DNA of 64,000 bases from Flavobacterium hankyongi (GTDB lineage: Bacteria > Bacteroidota > Bacteroidia > Flavobacteriales > Flavobacteriaceae), in NCBI RefSeq assembly GCF_036840915.1, contig NZ_CP085725.1, positions 2,976,001 through 3,040,000 on the forward strand. Reading direction: 5' to 3'. Each line of letters opens with the position of its first letter. The first letter of the stretch is position 1. Under the pieces are notes generated by a model, which did not search any database, was not told where the DNA came from, and was given only the letters and a program-made list of their open reading frames with translations. The translations under genes and the position numbers were made by a program. Shown piece after piece: positions 40,607-50,152 of this stretch.

Positions 40607-41341
40607 ATGATATTAACTATTGATGTTGGAAATACCAGAATAAAAAGTGCTGTATTTGAGCAAAATACAGTTTTGGAAACATCTGTTTTTCTAAAAGAAA
40701 CCCTTGAAGAATCTATTGAAAAAATTTTTAAAAAATTTTCCAATATTGAGGTTTTAGTACTTTCTTCGGTTGGGAAAATAGATGAAAAGGGTTTGGATTT
40801 TCTTTTTGGCCGAATAAAAATTCATGTTATAGATCGAGATCAGCCGTTTCCTTTTCAAAATAATTATGCAACACCTAATACCTTGGGGATAGATAGAATG
40901 GTTTTGGTTGCTGGAGCTGTGTTGCAATTTCCTGCCCAAAATAGATTAATTATCGATGCTGGAACTTGCGTGACATATGATTATGTTGATCAAAATGATG
41001 TTTACCATGGTGGAGCAATTTCGCCAGGAACAAGATTGCGTTATGAAGCAATGCATAATTATACTGCCAAACTCCCTTTGTTAGAGTTAGAAGATATTGA
41101 AAAAGTTGTAGGAAACTCGACTAGCAACTCGATGCATTCTGGCGTTGTAAATGGTTTGACTTTCGAAATAGATGGTTATATAAATGCAATAAAGGCTGAA
41201 AAGGAAAACTTTATCATAATTTTAACTGGTGGAGACGCTAATTTTTTGGCTAAACGATTAAAAAATACCATATTTGCCAATTCAAATTTTTTACTTGAAA
41301 GTTTGAACAGTTTATATCAATATCAAATCAACAATGATTAA
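40607..41341 (+). CDS. coaX: type III pantothenate kinase
   Basis: A 244-residue ASKHA-fold enzyme that phosphorylates pantothenate, the first step of coenzyme A synthesis. MILTIDVGNTRIKSAVFE (DVGNT, phosphate loop), GIDRMVLVAGA, IDAGTCVTYDYVD (catalytic and phosphate-2 motifs) and the C-terminal LTGGDANFLA are all present. Open sequence continues upstream in the same frame across the tRNA antisense, but the family N terminus starts at the ATG at 40607. It overlaps the following outer-membrane protein gene by 8 bases, so the two are translationally linked. Confidence 0.94.
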   Translation: MILTIDVGNTRIKSAVFEQNTVLETSVFLKETLEESIEKIFKKFSNIEVLVLSSVGKIDEKGLDFLFGRIKIHVIDRDQPFPFQNNYATPNTLGIDRMVLVAGAVLQFPAQNRLIIDAGTCVTYDYVDQNDVYHGGAISPGTRLRYEAMHNYTAKLPLLELEDIEKVVGNSTSNSMHSGVVNGLTFEIDGYINAIKAEKENFIIILTGGDANFLAKRLKNTIFANSNFLLESLNSLYQYQINND

Positions 41342-42563
41342 GAAAATAATTTTAGGAAGTCTATTCCTTTTTTCATTAAATACATTTGCTCAAGAAGGTA
41401 CTGCTTCGCCATATTCATTTTACGGAATAGGTGAAGTTAAGTTTAAAGGAACAATTGATACTAGAGCTATGGCGGGTATTGGGATTTTAAATGATAGTAT
41501 TCATCTTAATTTGCAAAATCCTGCAGCGCTTTCTTCTTTAAAACTGACAACTTTTACAGTTGCTGGTACATTTTCTCCAGGTAAGTTTAAAACTGCTTCT
41601 GAAGAAGAAAAAGCACAAAGAACTTCATTTGATTATTTGAGTGTAGCATTTCCTGTGGGTAAAATTGGGCTTAATTTTGGTTTAATGCCTTATAGTTCTG
41701 TTGGTTTTAAAATTCTAAAAGAGACGTCAACAAATGCTAAAAGATATTTTGGAGATGGTGGGTTAAATAGATTTTTTGTTGCAGGATCTTATCAAGTGAC
41801 ACAGAAATTGAGTTTTGGATTAAATGTTGCATATAATTTTGGTGAAATAGAAACAAGTGTGTCAGAATTTAAATCTGGAGTTCAATTTGGAAGTCGTGAA
41901 TTGAATAATTCAAGAATGAGTGGATTGGTTATTACTACGGGTGCTAGTTATAAAACAAAAATTAAAAAATATGACTTTATCACAAGTGCTACTTTTTCTC
42001 CTGCTTCAAATTTAAATTCGAACAATACAAGAGAACTGGCTAAGATTACATATAATGCTCTAGGTACAGAAAATGTTTGGGATACAAGGGATATTGATGT
42101 TGAGGATTCAAAAGTAAAACTCCCTGCAAAATTTACTATAGGTTCTGGGATTGGTCAAGATAAAAAATGGTTTGTTGGGTTTGAGTCTGGTTTTCAAGGT
42201 AAAGGAGATTATTCTAACGTAGTTGTAGAGAATGCTTCTTATGAGGCTGCTTCTAAAATTTCTTTGGGAGGATACTATATTCCTAAGTATAATTCTATTT
42301 CTAGCTATTTGAAAAGAATTACTTATAGAGCTGGTCTTCGTTATGAAAATACAGGTTTGATTTTAAATTCTAAATCAATTAAAGATAAAGCTGCTACTTT
42401 TGGTTTTGGATTTCCATTAAGTGGTTTCTCGAATATTAATTTTAGTTACGAATTGGGTAAAAGAGGAACTGTAGATTCTGGACTAATTCAGGAGAATTAT
42501 CAAAACTTTTCTGTTGGATTGTCGTTTAACGATAGATGGTTCGTAAAACGCAAATACGATTAA
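41334..42563 (+). CDS. outer-membrane beta-barrel protein
   Basis: A 409-residue protein with a signal peptide (MIKKIILGSLFLFSLNTFAQEG). It resembles FadL/porin-like flavobacterial proteins: ASPYSFYGIGEVKFKG, RAMAGIGILNDSIHLNLQNPAALSSL, then repeated amphipathic strands and a C-terminal SVGLSFNDRWFVKRKYD. The ligand is unknown. It sits between coaX and lptC; co-location with lptC suggests outer-membrane assembly or lipid-related transport but does not prove it. Confidence 0.82.
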   Translation: MIKKIILGSLFLFSLNTFAQEGTASPYSFYGIGEVKFKGTIDTRAMAGIGILNDSIHLNLQNPAALSSLKLTTFTVAGTFSPGKFKTASEEEKAQRTSFDYLSVAFPVGKIGLNFGLMPYSSVGFKILKETSTNAKRYFGDGGLNRFFVAGSYQVTQKLSFGLNVAYNFGEIETSVSEFKSGVQFGSRELNNSRMSGLVITTGASYKTKIKKYDFITSATFSPASNLNSNNTRELAKITYNALGTENVWDTRDIDVEDSKVKLPAKFTIGSGIGQDKKWFVGFESGFQGKGDYSNVVVENASYEAASKISLGGYYIPKYNSISSYLKRITYRAGLRYENTGLILNSKSIKDKAATFGFGFPLSGFSNINFSYELGKRGTVDSGLIQENYQNFSVGLSFNDRWFVKRKYD

Positions 42564-42566
42564 TTA

Positions 42567-43121
42567 ATGCAATTCGCTCTGTTTAAAATTATATTTAGAA
42601 AAGTGATGCTTCCTGTGGCAGCAACACTTTTTTTTATTTCTTGTGAAAGTAATTTTAACGAGGTTAGGAAAATTAATGTTACCGAATTAAATCCTGTTGG
42701 TGAGGCACAGGATTTTGATTTAAAATACACTGATTCTGGAAAAATAAAAGCTGTTTTAGTTTCTCCTCAAATGTTAGATTATTCACATCTGGATTTTCCT
42801 TACACTGAATTTCCAAAAGGAATTAAGGTAACTATTTATGACGAAAATGGAAATCAAAGTTTTGTTACTTCAAATTATGCTATTTCCTATTCGGTTTCTA
42901 ATCTTATAGATTTAAGGGGACAAGTTACTATAACTACGCACGAAGGTAAAAAGTTGGAAACAGAACAATTGTATTACGATCAAAAAAACGAATGGTTCTT
43001 TACACAAAAGAATTATAAATTCACTGATAAAGGAAATGTTATCAATGGTGAAGGGATAGATTTTAGTAAGGACTTTAAGCACTTAGATACACAAAAAATT
43101 AACGGAGTATATAGTCTTTAA
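42567..43121 (+). CDS. lptC: LPS export protein LptC
   Basis: A 184-residue protein of the lipopolysaccharide bridge. It has a predicted lipobox (TLFFISC, Cys26), then the LptC-type beta-jellyroll: LKYTDSGKIKAVLVSPQML, KGIKVTIYDENGNQSFVTSNYAI, RGQVTITTHEGKKLETEQLYYDQKNEWFFT and KGNVINGEGIDFSKDF. In E. coli LptC accepts LPS from LptBFG; here it would be anchored by a lipid rather than a transmembrane helix. It follows the barrel gene by 3 bases and precedes a small membrane protein gene. Confidence 0.88.
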   Translation: MQFALFKIIFRKVMLPVAATLFFISCESNFNEVRKINVTELNPVGEAQDFDLKYTDSGKIKAVLVSPQMLDYSHLDFPYTEFPKGIKVTIYDENGNQSFVTSNYAISYSVSNLIDLRGQVTITTHEGKKLETEQLYYDQKNEWFFTQKNYKFTDKGNVINGEGIDFSKDFKHLDTQKINGVYSL

Positions 43122-43131
43122 AACTTTAAAA

Positions 43132-43326
43132 ATGAATTATTTAAAATACACACAATACGCTTATTTAGTTGCTGCAGCTTTTTTTATATATGATGGAATT
43201 TCAAAATTCAATTCAAATAGAAATCAAGCTTATTTGAGTCTTCTATTCGCTTTGATGGCTGTTGGTATGTTTTTTTTTAGAAAAAAATTTGCTAAGAAAT
43301 TTGAAGATAGGAACAAGAATCAATAA
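43132..43326 (+). CDS. small two-helix membrane protein
   Basis: A 64-residue protein with two hydrophobic segments (YAYLVAAAFFIYDGISKF and YLSLLFALMAVGMFFF) and a basic tail RKKFAKKFEDRNKNQ. It starts 10 bases after lptC stops and is on the same strand, so is likely co-transcribed. I do not recognise a family; its position beside lptC suggests a link to envelope assembly, which is inference. Confidence 0.7.
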   Translation: MNYLKYTQYAYLVAAAFFIYDGISKFNSNRNQAYLSLLFALMAVGMFFFRKKFAKKFEDRNKNQ

Positions 43327-43422
43327 AAATTTAAACTTTCTCTTAAAATAAATGCGAACATCTTTTATTATTTCATAGATAATTGTATTTTCGCCCACTG
43401 AATAAAAAAATATTATAATATA

Positions 43423-45516
43423 ATGGCAGTTTTATCTAAAATTAGACAGCGTTCATTACTAGTAATCGCAATTGTGGGATTATCTCTTTTTGCGTTTATT
43501 ATTGGAGCTTTAATCGAAAATAAAGGTTTTGGAACAGGAACAAGAAATGCAGGTACCATTAATGGTGTAGATATTCCTTTCGAAGACTTTAGAATTAAAG
43601 TTGATAATGCACAAAAAAGTCAACAAGGAGTAACTATGATGCAAGCTACTAATGGAGTTTGGGAGCAGGAAGTTAGAAGAGTTTTACTTGAAGGACAATA
43701 TGAAAAATTAGGATTGCGTTTAGGTGACGATCAATTGATTAATATTATCAAAGAAGATCCTCAGTTTGCACAAAATCCTCAATTTTTAAATGCTGCTGGT
43801 AAATTTGATAAAGCTAAGTTTAATGAATTTATTGGTTCTATTAAAAATTCATCACCAGAAAGATGGCAACAATGGTTGGCATACGAAAAATCATTGTCAC
43901 AATTTGCTGTTGAGCAAATGTATAACACAATGGTGAAATCTGGTTTTTATACTACTCAAGCGGAAGGTAAATTTAACTACGAGTTGGAAAACAATAAAGT
44001 CACTTTTGATGTAGTTTCTGTTCCTTATTCAACAATTGATGATAAGAAAGTAGAATTGACAGATAGCGAAATTATCGCTTACATGAAAAAGAACGAGAAA
44101 AAGTATAAAGCTGAAGAATCTCGTGAAATTGAATTCGTTTTAATCGAAGACAAACCATCTGCTGAGGACGAAAAAGCAGTAAAAGATAAAGTTAATGCTT
44201 TGATGAACTCTTCAGTAGTTTATAATGCTGCAACTGGTAAGAATGATACTGTTGCTGGTTTCCGTAATACAACTAATGTTATTGATTTTGTAAACACAAA
44301 TTCAGATATTAAATACGATTCTACATATATCGCTAAAAAAGATTTACCTGTTGAACATGCAGAAGCAATTTTCAATACACCTCAAGGAGGTACTTATGGA
44401 CCATATATGTTTGGGGATTATTACTGTATTTCTAAATCATTAGGTAAAAAATCAGGAATCAATGCTAAAGCTAGTCATATTTTATTAGCTTATAAAGGAG
44501 CTGCTAGATCTCAAGCGACTAGGACTAAGGAAGAAGCACAAGCAAAAGCTAACGAATTATTAGCTCAATTACAGGCAAATCCTGGATCATTTGCAATGTT
44601 AGCATTTACTAATTCTGACGATTCTTCAAAACAGCAAGGTGGTGACTTAGGTTATTTTTCAAAAGGACAAATGACTAAAAACTTTGAAAACTTTGTTTTT
44701 GGAAATCCAGTTGGAAAAATTGGTTTAGTTGAAACAGAATTTGGTTTCCACATTATCAACGTAACAGATAAACAAGATGGAATTCGTTTAGCAACTATTG
44801 CTCAAAAAATTATTCCTTCAGAAGCAACTAGTGATGCAGTATTTACAAAAGCTACTAAGTTTGAAATGGCAGCTAATGAAAAAGATTTCGCTACAGCTGC
44901 AAAAGAAAATAAATTAACTATCGCTCCACTTGCAAAAGTGTTAGCTCTAGATGAGAATATTCAAGGAATTGGTGATCAAAGAGAAATCGTTCGTTGGGCA
45001 TTTGGAGCTAAAGAAGGTGAAATCAAAAGATTTAACACTAAAGTAGGAAGTGTAGTTGCTCGTTTAAAGAAAGTTAATGCAGAAGGTCTAATGCCAATTG
45101 AAGATGCTAAAAATGCTTTTGGTACTAAATTAAGAAATGAGAAAAAAGCTAAATTAATTGAAGCTAAAATGACTGGTACTACTTTAGAAGCTGTTTCTAA
45201 AGCTACAGGTTCACCAGTTAAAGAAGCTAAAGATGTTGCTGCTGCTGGTTCATTTATCGAAACTATTGGTCCTGAGCCAAAAGTTGTTGGAACTGCATTT
45301 TCAATAAAACCTGGGGTTGTTTCTCAAACAATTGCTGGTAATTCAGGAGTTTTCAAAATTAAAGTTAAATCTACTACAAAAGCACCTGCTGTTAAAGATT
45401 ACAAAGATGTGGTTACAAGAGTAAATTCACAATCTAAAGGTTCTGCAGCTGGAAGAGTTTATGGTGCTTTAAGAAAGAATGCTGAAATCGAAGATAACAG
45501 AGCTGAGTTCAATTAA
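43423..45516 (+). CDS. ppiD: PpiD-like membrane-anchored peptidyl-prolyl isomerase
   Basis: A 697-residue periplasmic foldase. The N-terminal anchor (LLVIAIVGLSLFAFIIGALI) precedes a SurA-like chaperone region. A parvulin domain spans about 347-455 (KASHILLAYKGAARS, GSFAMLAFTNSDDSSKQQGGDLGYFSKGQM, FGFHIINVTDKQ), and another chaperone-like region follows. It would assist folding of exported proteins, many of which in this organism travel by Sec and T9SS. It stands alone, between a 96-base gap and a strong terminator. Confidence 0.9.
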   Translation: MAVLSKIRQRSLLVIAIVGLSLFAFIIGALIENKGFGTGTRNAGTINGVDIPFEDFRIKVDNAQKSQQGVTMMQATNGVWEQEVRRVLLEGQYEKLGLRLGDDQLINIIKEDPQFAQNPQFLNAAGKFDKAKFNEFIGSIKNSSPERWQQWLAYEKSLSQFAVEQMYNTMVKSGFYTTQAEGKFNYELENNKVTFDVVSVPYSTIDDKKVELTDSEIIAYMKKNEKKYKAEESREIEFVLIEDKPSAEDEKAVKDKVNALMNSSVVYNAATGKNDTVAGFRNTTNVIDFVNTNSDIKYDSTYIAKKDLPVEHAEAIFNTPQGGTYGPYMFGDYYCISKSLGKKSGINAKASHILLAYKGAARSQATRTKEEAQAKANELLAQLQANPGSFAMLAFTNSDDSSKQQGGDLGYFSKGQMTKNFENFVFGNPVGKIGLVETEFGFHIINVTDKQDGIRLATIAQKIIPSEATSDAVFTKATKFEMAANEKDFATAAKENKLTIAPLAKVLALDENIQGIGDQREIVRWAFGAKEGEIKRFNTKVGSVVARLKKVNAEGLMPIEDAKNAFGTKLRNEKKAKLIEAKMTGTTLEAVSKATGSPVKEAKDVAAAGSFIETIGPEPKVVGTAFSIKPGVVSQTIAGNSGVFKIKVKSTTKAPAVKDYKDVVTRVNSQSKGSAAGRVYGALRKNAEIEDNRAEFN

Positions 45517-45540
45517 TAATTGAAATCGGGATATAATATA

Positions 45541-45569
45541 AAAAGGCCTCACAATGTGCGAGGCCTTTT
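45541..45569. terminator. Terminator between ppiD-like gene and the GYDIA kinase gene
   Basis: A 10-bp perfect stem (AAAAGGCCTC and GAGGCCTTTT) with a 9-base loop and further T on the right. The two flanking genes converge, and it can serve both. Confidence 0.88.
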
Positions 45570-45575
45570 ATTTTT

Positions 45576-46487
45576 TTAGAGAATCATATCTTTATATGGG
45601 ATGATAATTTGATATCCTCTTTCTTTAAAATAAGTTGTAGGATCATCTTTTGAAATTGCCAAGACAAAATCGCCTCCCCAAGCTCCAAGACTTTTTATTA
45701 CACCATCAAAATCACTAAATAAAGATTCTTGTATTGTCAGCGATTCCAAAATGTTGCTTAATTCGATTTCGTGTTCTTTTAAAGCAAGAGCAAATGTTTT
45801 AGTTTCAGAAGCATTAATAACTCTGTTAGTAATTTTATTTATTGCTGGAATTATTTTTTGGATATTCGCTTGCTTGTTATAATAATTGGTGATCGCTGCT
45901 TTGCTGCTTTGTTTTTTATTAAGATAAACAAAAAATATCTTTTCGCTAAAGCTTGGTTTAAATTGTATTGGAGTAATTATTGGAGTATTATTTTCTAACT
46001 GATAAATAATAGGAGAGTTATTTTGTGCGCAAGCAATATCGTAACCACTGCCTCCAAAGCTATTTTTAAGTAATGTAAAGGCATCAATTTGAAACAACTG
46101 TGCAATATTGTTTATCAAGGTAGAAGAAGTGCCTAATCCCCAAAATTTAGGAAATGTAAGTTCTGTTGTGATTTTGTAACCTATATTGGTTTTTAAAGAG
46201 TTTGGATTTAACAAAACAGCATGATGCAATATTTCAATCAAAGTTGTTTTGATCTTATTGTCTTTAAATTCTCTTTTTTGTAAAATATCTTCTAGATTGA
46301 ATTCGCTTTCAAACCAAATACTTCCATCACTGTCAAAACTTTTCCACTGAATTATTCCTGAATTTGTTTCTTCAATAATTAAACTTTGACCAAACTTAGT
46401 GGGTAAAGCCAATGCTTTAGCACCATCAAGAACTACATATTCACCAGTGATTAAAAGTTTTCCGTTACTATAAAAGGTCTGTTTCAA
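45576..46487 (-). CDS. GYDIA-family GHMP kinase (candidate phosphomevalonate kinase)
   Basis: A 303-residue GHMP kinase. N-terminal GKLLITGEYVVLDGAKALALP binds substrate, GLGTSSTL at 117-124 is a shortened ATP loop, and GSGYDIACAQ at 146-155 gives the family its name. It is 2 bases downstream of HMG-CoA reductase on the same strand, clearly one operon. The window already has a mevalonate kinase-like gene, and no classical phosphomevalonate kinase is seen, so phosphomevalonate is the likely substrate; that remains inference. Confidence 0.85.
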   Translation of the reverse strand: MKQTFYSNGKLLITGEYVVLDGAKALALPTKFGQSLIIEETNSGIIQWKSFDSDGSIWFESEFNLEDILQKREFKDNKIKTTLIEILHHAVLLNPNSLKTNIGYKITTELTFPKFWGLGTSSTLINNIAQLFQIDAFTLLKNSFGGSGYDIACAQNNSPIIYQLENNTPIITPIQFKPSFSEKIFFVYLNKKQSSKAAITNYYNKQANIQKIIPAINKITNRVINASETKTFALALKEHEIELSNILESLTIQESLFSDFDGVIKSLGAWGGDFVLAISKDDPTTYFKERGYQIIIPYKDMIL

Positions 46488-46489
46488 AA

Positions 46490-47806
46490 CTACTTTCTAA
46501 TTTCTGCTAAATAATCTACTACCGCACTATGAGTAACTGTATTTTTTTCAAAATGCTTTACTACTTGTTTGCGCTCTTCTTCGTTGGCATTAAACTGATT
46601 TAAAATATTCATTAAGTGCATTTTCATATGTCCTTGTTGAATTCCAGTTGTTGTTAAACTACGTAATGCAGCAAAATTTTGCGCTAATCCAGCAACTGCC
46701 ACGATTTGCATTAACTCTTGTGCACTTGGTTTTTCTAACATTTCTAATGCTACTTTTACTAATGGATGTAAACTGGTTAATCCTCCAACAGTCCCAAGTG
46801 CTAACGGAATTTCCATCCAAAAAGTAAAAATGCCATTTTCTATTTTAGCATGTGATAAACTTGAGTATTTTCCATTGCGAGAAGCATAAGCATGAACACC
46901 TGCTTCTACAGCTCTAAAATCGTTACCAGTAGCTATTACAACGGCGTCAATTCCGTTCATGATCCCTTTGTTGTGGGTAACTGCTCTGTAAGGCTCTATT
47001 TCGGCAATGCGCACCGCCTGAACAAATTTCTCGGCAAATTCCTGTGGATTTTCAATGTGTTTTTCAGATAATTCCTCAATAGAACAAGAAACTTCGGCAC
47101 GAACCAAACAGTTAGGAACATAATTAGATAAAATGCTCATCACAACTGTGATGTTTTTCTCTTCTTCACTGAATGAAATATAATTTTGTGCTTCTTCTTT
47201 CAATGTTTTGGCAAATTGTTCCAAACATGAATTGATGAAGTTTGCCCCCATTGAATCTTTAGTTTCAAAAGTTGCGTGAAGTTGATAGTAATTTTCTAAA
47301 TCAGAAGTTTTATCACGAAGTTCAATGTCTAAAATTCCACCACCGCGTTTTTGCATGTTCTTGGTAATGCTTTCGGTTTCAGTGAAAAATTTAGGTTTTA
47401 CTTCGGTAAAAAATTGCTCTAATTTTGACTTATCACCATTGTAAATAAAATGGACCTGACCAATTTTTTCGGTGTTGATAATGGTAGCTTTAAATCCGCC
47501 ACGATTTCCCCAAAATTTAGCTGCTTTACTCGCTGCTGCAACTACAGAGCTTTCTTCAACTGCAAAGGGAATAGTGTAATTTTTTCCATTTATGGTAAAA
47601 TTAGGAGCTACTCCTAGTGGTAGGTAAAAATTGGTTATCGTGTTTTCAATAAATTCGTCATGAAGTTTTTGTAACGCCAAATCATCGTTCCAATATTGTT
47701 TGATGATATTTTTGGCTTCTACTGCATTTGAAAAATGAGTTTCAACGATCCAGTTGATTTTTTCTTCTTTCGTTAATTTCGAAAATCCGCTAACTGCTTT
47801 GGTCAT
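46490..47806 (-). CDS. hydroxymethylglutaryl-CoA reductase, class II
   Basis: A 438-residue enzyme that makes mevalonate from HMG-CoA. The size and lack of a membrane domain fit class II (Pseudomonas mevalonii-type) reductases. Catalytic elements: the VEE motif (83-85) in AVEESSVVAAASKAAK, the NKGIMNGIDAVVIATGNDFRAVEAG region with catalytic Lys and Asp, and the His in QQGHMKMHLMN. Although class II enzymes were first named degradative, here the neighbours (GYDIA kinase, mvaD, mvk) imply biosynthesis. A TATCTTTG box on the minus strand precedes it. Confidence 0.94.
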   Translation of the reverse strand: MTKAVSGFSKLTKEEKINWIVETHFSNAVEAKNIIKQYWNDDLALQKLHDEFIENTITNFYLPLGVAPNFTINGKNYTIPFAVEESSVVAAASKAAKFWGNRGGFKATIINTEKIGQVHFIYNGDKSKLEQFFTEVKPKFFTETESITKNMQKRGGGILDIELRDKTSDLENYYQLHATFETKDSMGANFINSCLEQFAKTLKEEAQNYISFSEEEKNITVVMSILSNYVPNCLVRAEVSCSIEELSEKHIENPQEFAEKFVQAVRIAEIEPYRAVTHNKGIMNGIDAVVIATGNDFRAVEAGVHAYASRNGKYSSLSHAKIENGIFTFWMEIPLALGTVGGLTSLHPLVKVALEMLEKPSAQELMQIVAVAGLAQNFAALRSLTTTGIQQGHMKMHLMNILNQFNANEEERKQVVKHFEKNTVTHSAVVDYLAEIRK

Positions 47807-47828
47807 TTTATATTCTTTTTTACAGATG

Positions 47829-47836
47829 CAAAGATA
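47829..47836 (-). promoter_or_regulatory. Candidate -7 promoter box for HMG-CoA reductase (TATCTTTG, minus strand)
   Basis: Minus-strand TATCTTTG lies 22 bases before the ATG of the HMG-CoA reductase gene; no clear -33 TTG at standard spacing. Confidence 0.45.
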
Positions 47837-47951
47837 GAATTAGTACTTGAATTGGACAGAAGAATCGACTCAGAATATCTATTTAACAAAAAAATAAGTC
47901 GTTATTTCGGTTTTTTTCCTTAAAATTGGCCCTTTAATCATCAATTCGATA

Positions 47952-50123
47952 ATGAAAAATAAAATTACTTCGGTTTTTGTATTGCTTTTTGTTTCAATTT
48001 CAATGTTGGCTCAAAAGCAATTAACTTTAGACGAGATTTGGACAGGAGCTTTTAGAGCGCAGGGAATGACTGCTCTTGAAGCGATGAAAAATACAAATCA
48101 ATACACAGTTTTAGATTTTGATAGAGCATCAAAATCATCACAAATCAATCTATATGATTTTGCTACACTAAATAAGGTCGCAACTTTACTTGATAGCAAA
48201 GATTTTACAGCATTACAAGGTGTCGATTCATATACTTTTAGTAAAGATGAAAAGAAATTATTGATTGCTAATAATAGTGATCAGATTTTCCGTCATTCGT
48301 TTGTTGCCGATTTCTTTATTTATGACATCGCTTCGAAGTCATTAACAAAATTGGCTGATTATAAAGTACAAGAACCTACTTTTTCACCCGATGGAACTAA
48401 AGTGGCCTATGTGTACCAAAACAATTTGTATGTATATGATTTGGCTTCAAAAAAGCATACACAAATTACAACAGATGGTAAGAAAAACAGCATCATTAAT
48501 GGTGTTACGGATTGGGTTTATGAAGAAGAGTTTTCTTTTGTAAAGGCTTATGATTGGAATTTAGGTTCAGATAAGATTGCGTTTATTCGTTTTGACGAAA
48601 CTGATGTGCCTCAATTTTCGATGGATATGTATAACGAAGGTTTATATCCAACACAAAATGTTTTCAAATATCCTAAAGCAGGAGAGAAGAATGCAATAGT
48701 TTCATTACATGTTTATGATGCAAAAACAGGTAAAACTCAAAAAATCAATTTAGATAAATACAGTGATTTTTATATTGCTCGTATCGAATGGACGAATGAT
48801 GTAAACACATTATCTGCTCAGGTGTTAAACCGTCATCAAGATAACTTAGATTTATTATTTGTTGATGGAAATTCTGGAACAACTAAAGTTGTTTTAAACG
48901 AAAAAGATAAAGCGTATGTTGATGTGACAGATAACTTAACTTTCTTGAAAGACAATAGCTTTATTTGGACTTCAGAAAAAGACGGTTACAACCATATTTA
49001 TCATTATGACAAAACAGGTAAACTGAAAAAGCAAATTACTAAAGGAGCTTGGGAAGTAACAAACTATTATGGTTTTGATGAGAAGAATGGAATGATTTAT
49101 TATCAATCTGTTGAAAATGGATCAATTAACCGCGATGTATATGCAATAAAATTAGACGGAAGTGGTAAAAAACGTTTGTCAACACTAACAGGAACAAACA
49201 ATGCTACTTTTAGTCCAAATTTCCAATATTTCATTAACTCATTCTCAAGTGCTAAAAATGCACCAAAGTATACATTACATGAAACTAAATCAGGCAAAGA
49301 GATAAAAGTTATTGCTTCGAATGAAAAACTTGAAGAAAAGTTAACTGCTTATAATTTGCCATCTAAAGAGTTTTTTGAATTAACTACTGAAAAAGGGCAT
49401 AAGTTAAATGCATGGATGATTAAGCCAAAAGATTTTGATGCAAATAAAAAATACCCTGTATTTATGTATCAATATTCAGGCCCTGGTTCACAGCAAGTTG
49501 ATAATAACTGGAATGGAACTGATGATTATTGGTTTATGATGTTGACTCAACAAGGATATATCGTTGCTTGTGTTGATGGCCGTGGAACTGGTTTCAAAGG
49601 TGCCGATTTCAAAAAATGTACTCAAAAAGAATTAGGAAAATACGAAGTGGAAGATCAAATTGATGCTGCAAAGGTATTTGGAACGTATTCTTATGTAGAT
49701 AAATCTAGAATTGGTATATTTGGCTGGTCGTTTGGAGGATTTATGGCGTCAAACTGTATTTTTCAAGGAGCTGATGTGTTTAAAACAGCGATTGCTGTAG
49801 CGCCAGTTACGTCTTGGAGATATTATGACAGCATTTATACTGAGCGTTATATGCAAACACCTCAAGAAAATGCAAGTGGTTATGATAATAATTCACCTAT
49901 AAATCATGTGAGCAAATTAAAAGGAAACTTTTTATTAATTCACGGAACGGCAGATGATAATGTACATGTGCAAAATACAATGAAAATGGTTGAAGCTTTA
50001 GTACAAGCGAACAAGCAATTTGATTGGGCAATTTATCCAGATAAAAATCACGGTATTTTTGGAGGAAAAACACGTTTACAGTTATACACTAAAATGACAA
50101 ATTTCATTAAAGAAAAACTATAA
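47952..50123 (+). CDS. S9 family dipeptidyl peptidase IV
   Basis: A 723-residue periplasmic or surface serine peptidase that removes X-Pro (or X-Ala) dipeptides. A signal peptide (to SMLAQ) leads into an eight-bladed beta-propeller (DPPIV_N, including YEEEF for binding the free N terminus) and then an alpha/beta hydrolase. The triad is S593 (GWSFGG), D668 (HGTADDNVH) and H700 (DKNHGIFGG); the DGRGTGFKG loop also matches. Three peptide-transporter genes follow on the same strand starting 29 bases later, so released dipeptides are probably imported by them. Confidence 0.94.
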   Translation: MKNKITSVFVLLFVSISMLAQKQLTLDEIWTGAFRAQGMTALEAMKNTNQYTVLDFDRASKSSQINLYDFATLNKVATLLDSKDFTALQGVDSYTFSKDEKKLLIANNSDQIFRHSFVADFFIYDIASKSLTKLADYKVQEPTFSPDGTKVAYVYQNNLYVYDLASKKHTQITTDGKKNSIINGVTDWVYEEEFSFVKAYDWNLGSDKIAFIRFDETDVPQFSMDMYNEGLYPTQNVFKYPKAGEKNAIVSLHVYDAKTGKTQKINLDKYSDFYIARIEWTNDVNTLSAQVLNRHQDNLDLLFVDGNSGTTKVVLNEKDKAYVDVTDNLTFLKDNSFIWTSEKDGYNHIYHYDKTGKLKKQITKGAWEVTNYYGFDEKNGMIYYQSVENGSINRDVYAIKLDGSGKKRLSTLTGTNNATFSPNFQYFINSFSSAKNAPKYTLHETKSGKEIKVIASNEKLEEKLTAYNLPSKEFFELTTEKGHKLNAWMIKPKDFDANKKYPVFMYQYSGPGSQQVDNNWNGTDDYWFMMLTQQGYIVACVDGRGTGFKGADFKKCTQKELGKYEVEDQIDAAKVFGTYSYVDKSRIGIFGWSFGGFMASNCIFQGADVFKTAIAVAPVTSWRYYDSIYTERYMQTPQENASGYDNNSPINHVSKLKGNFLLIHGTADDNVHVQNTMKMVEALVQANKQFDWAIYPDKNHGIFGGKTRLQLYTKMTNFIKEKL

Positions 50124-50152
50124 TTTTATATTTATTAACCAAAAACAATAAA

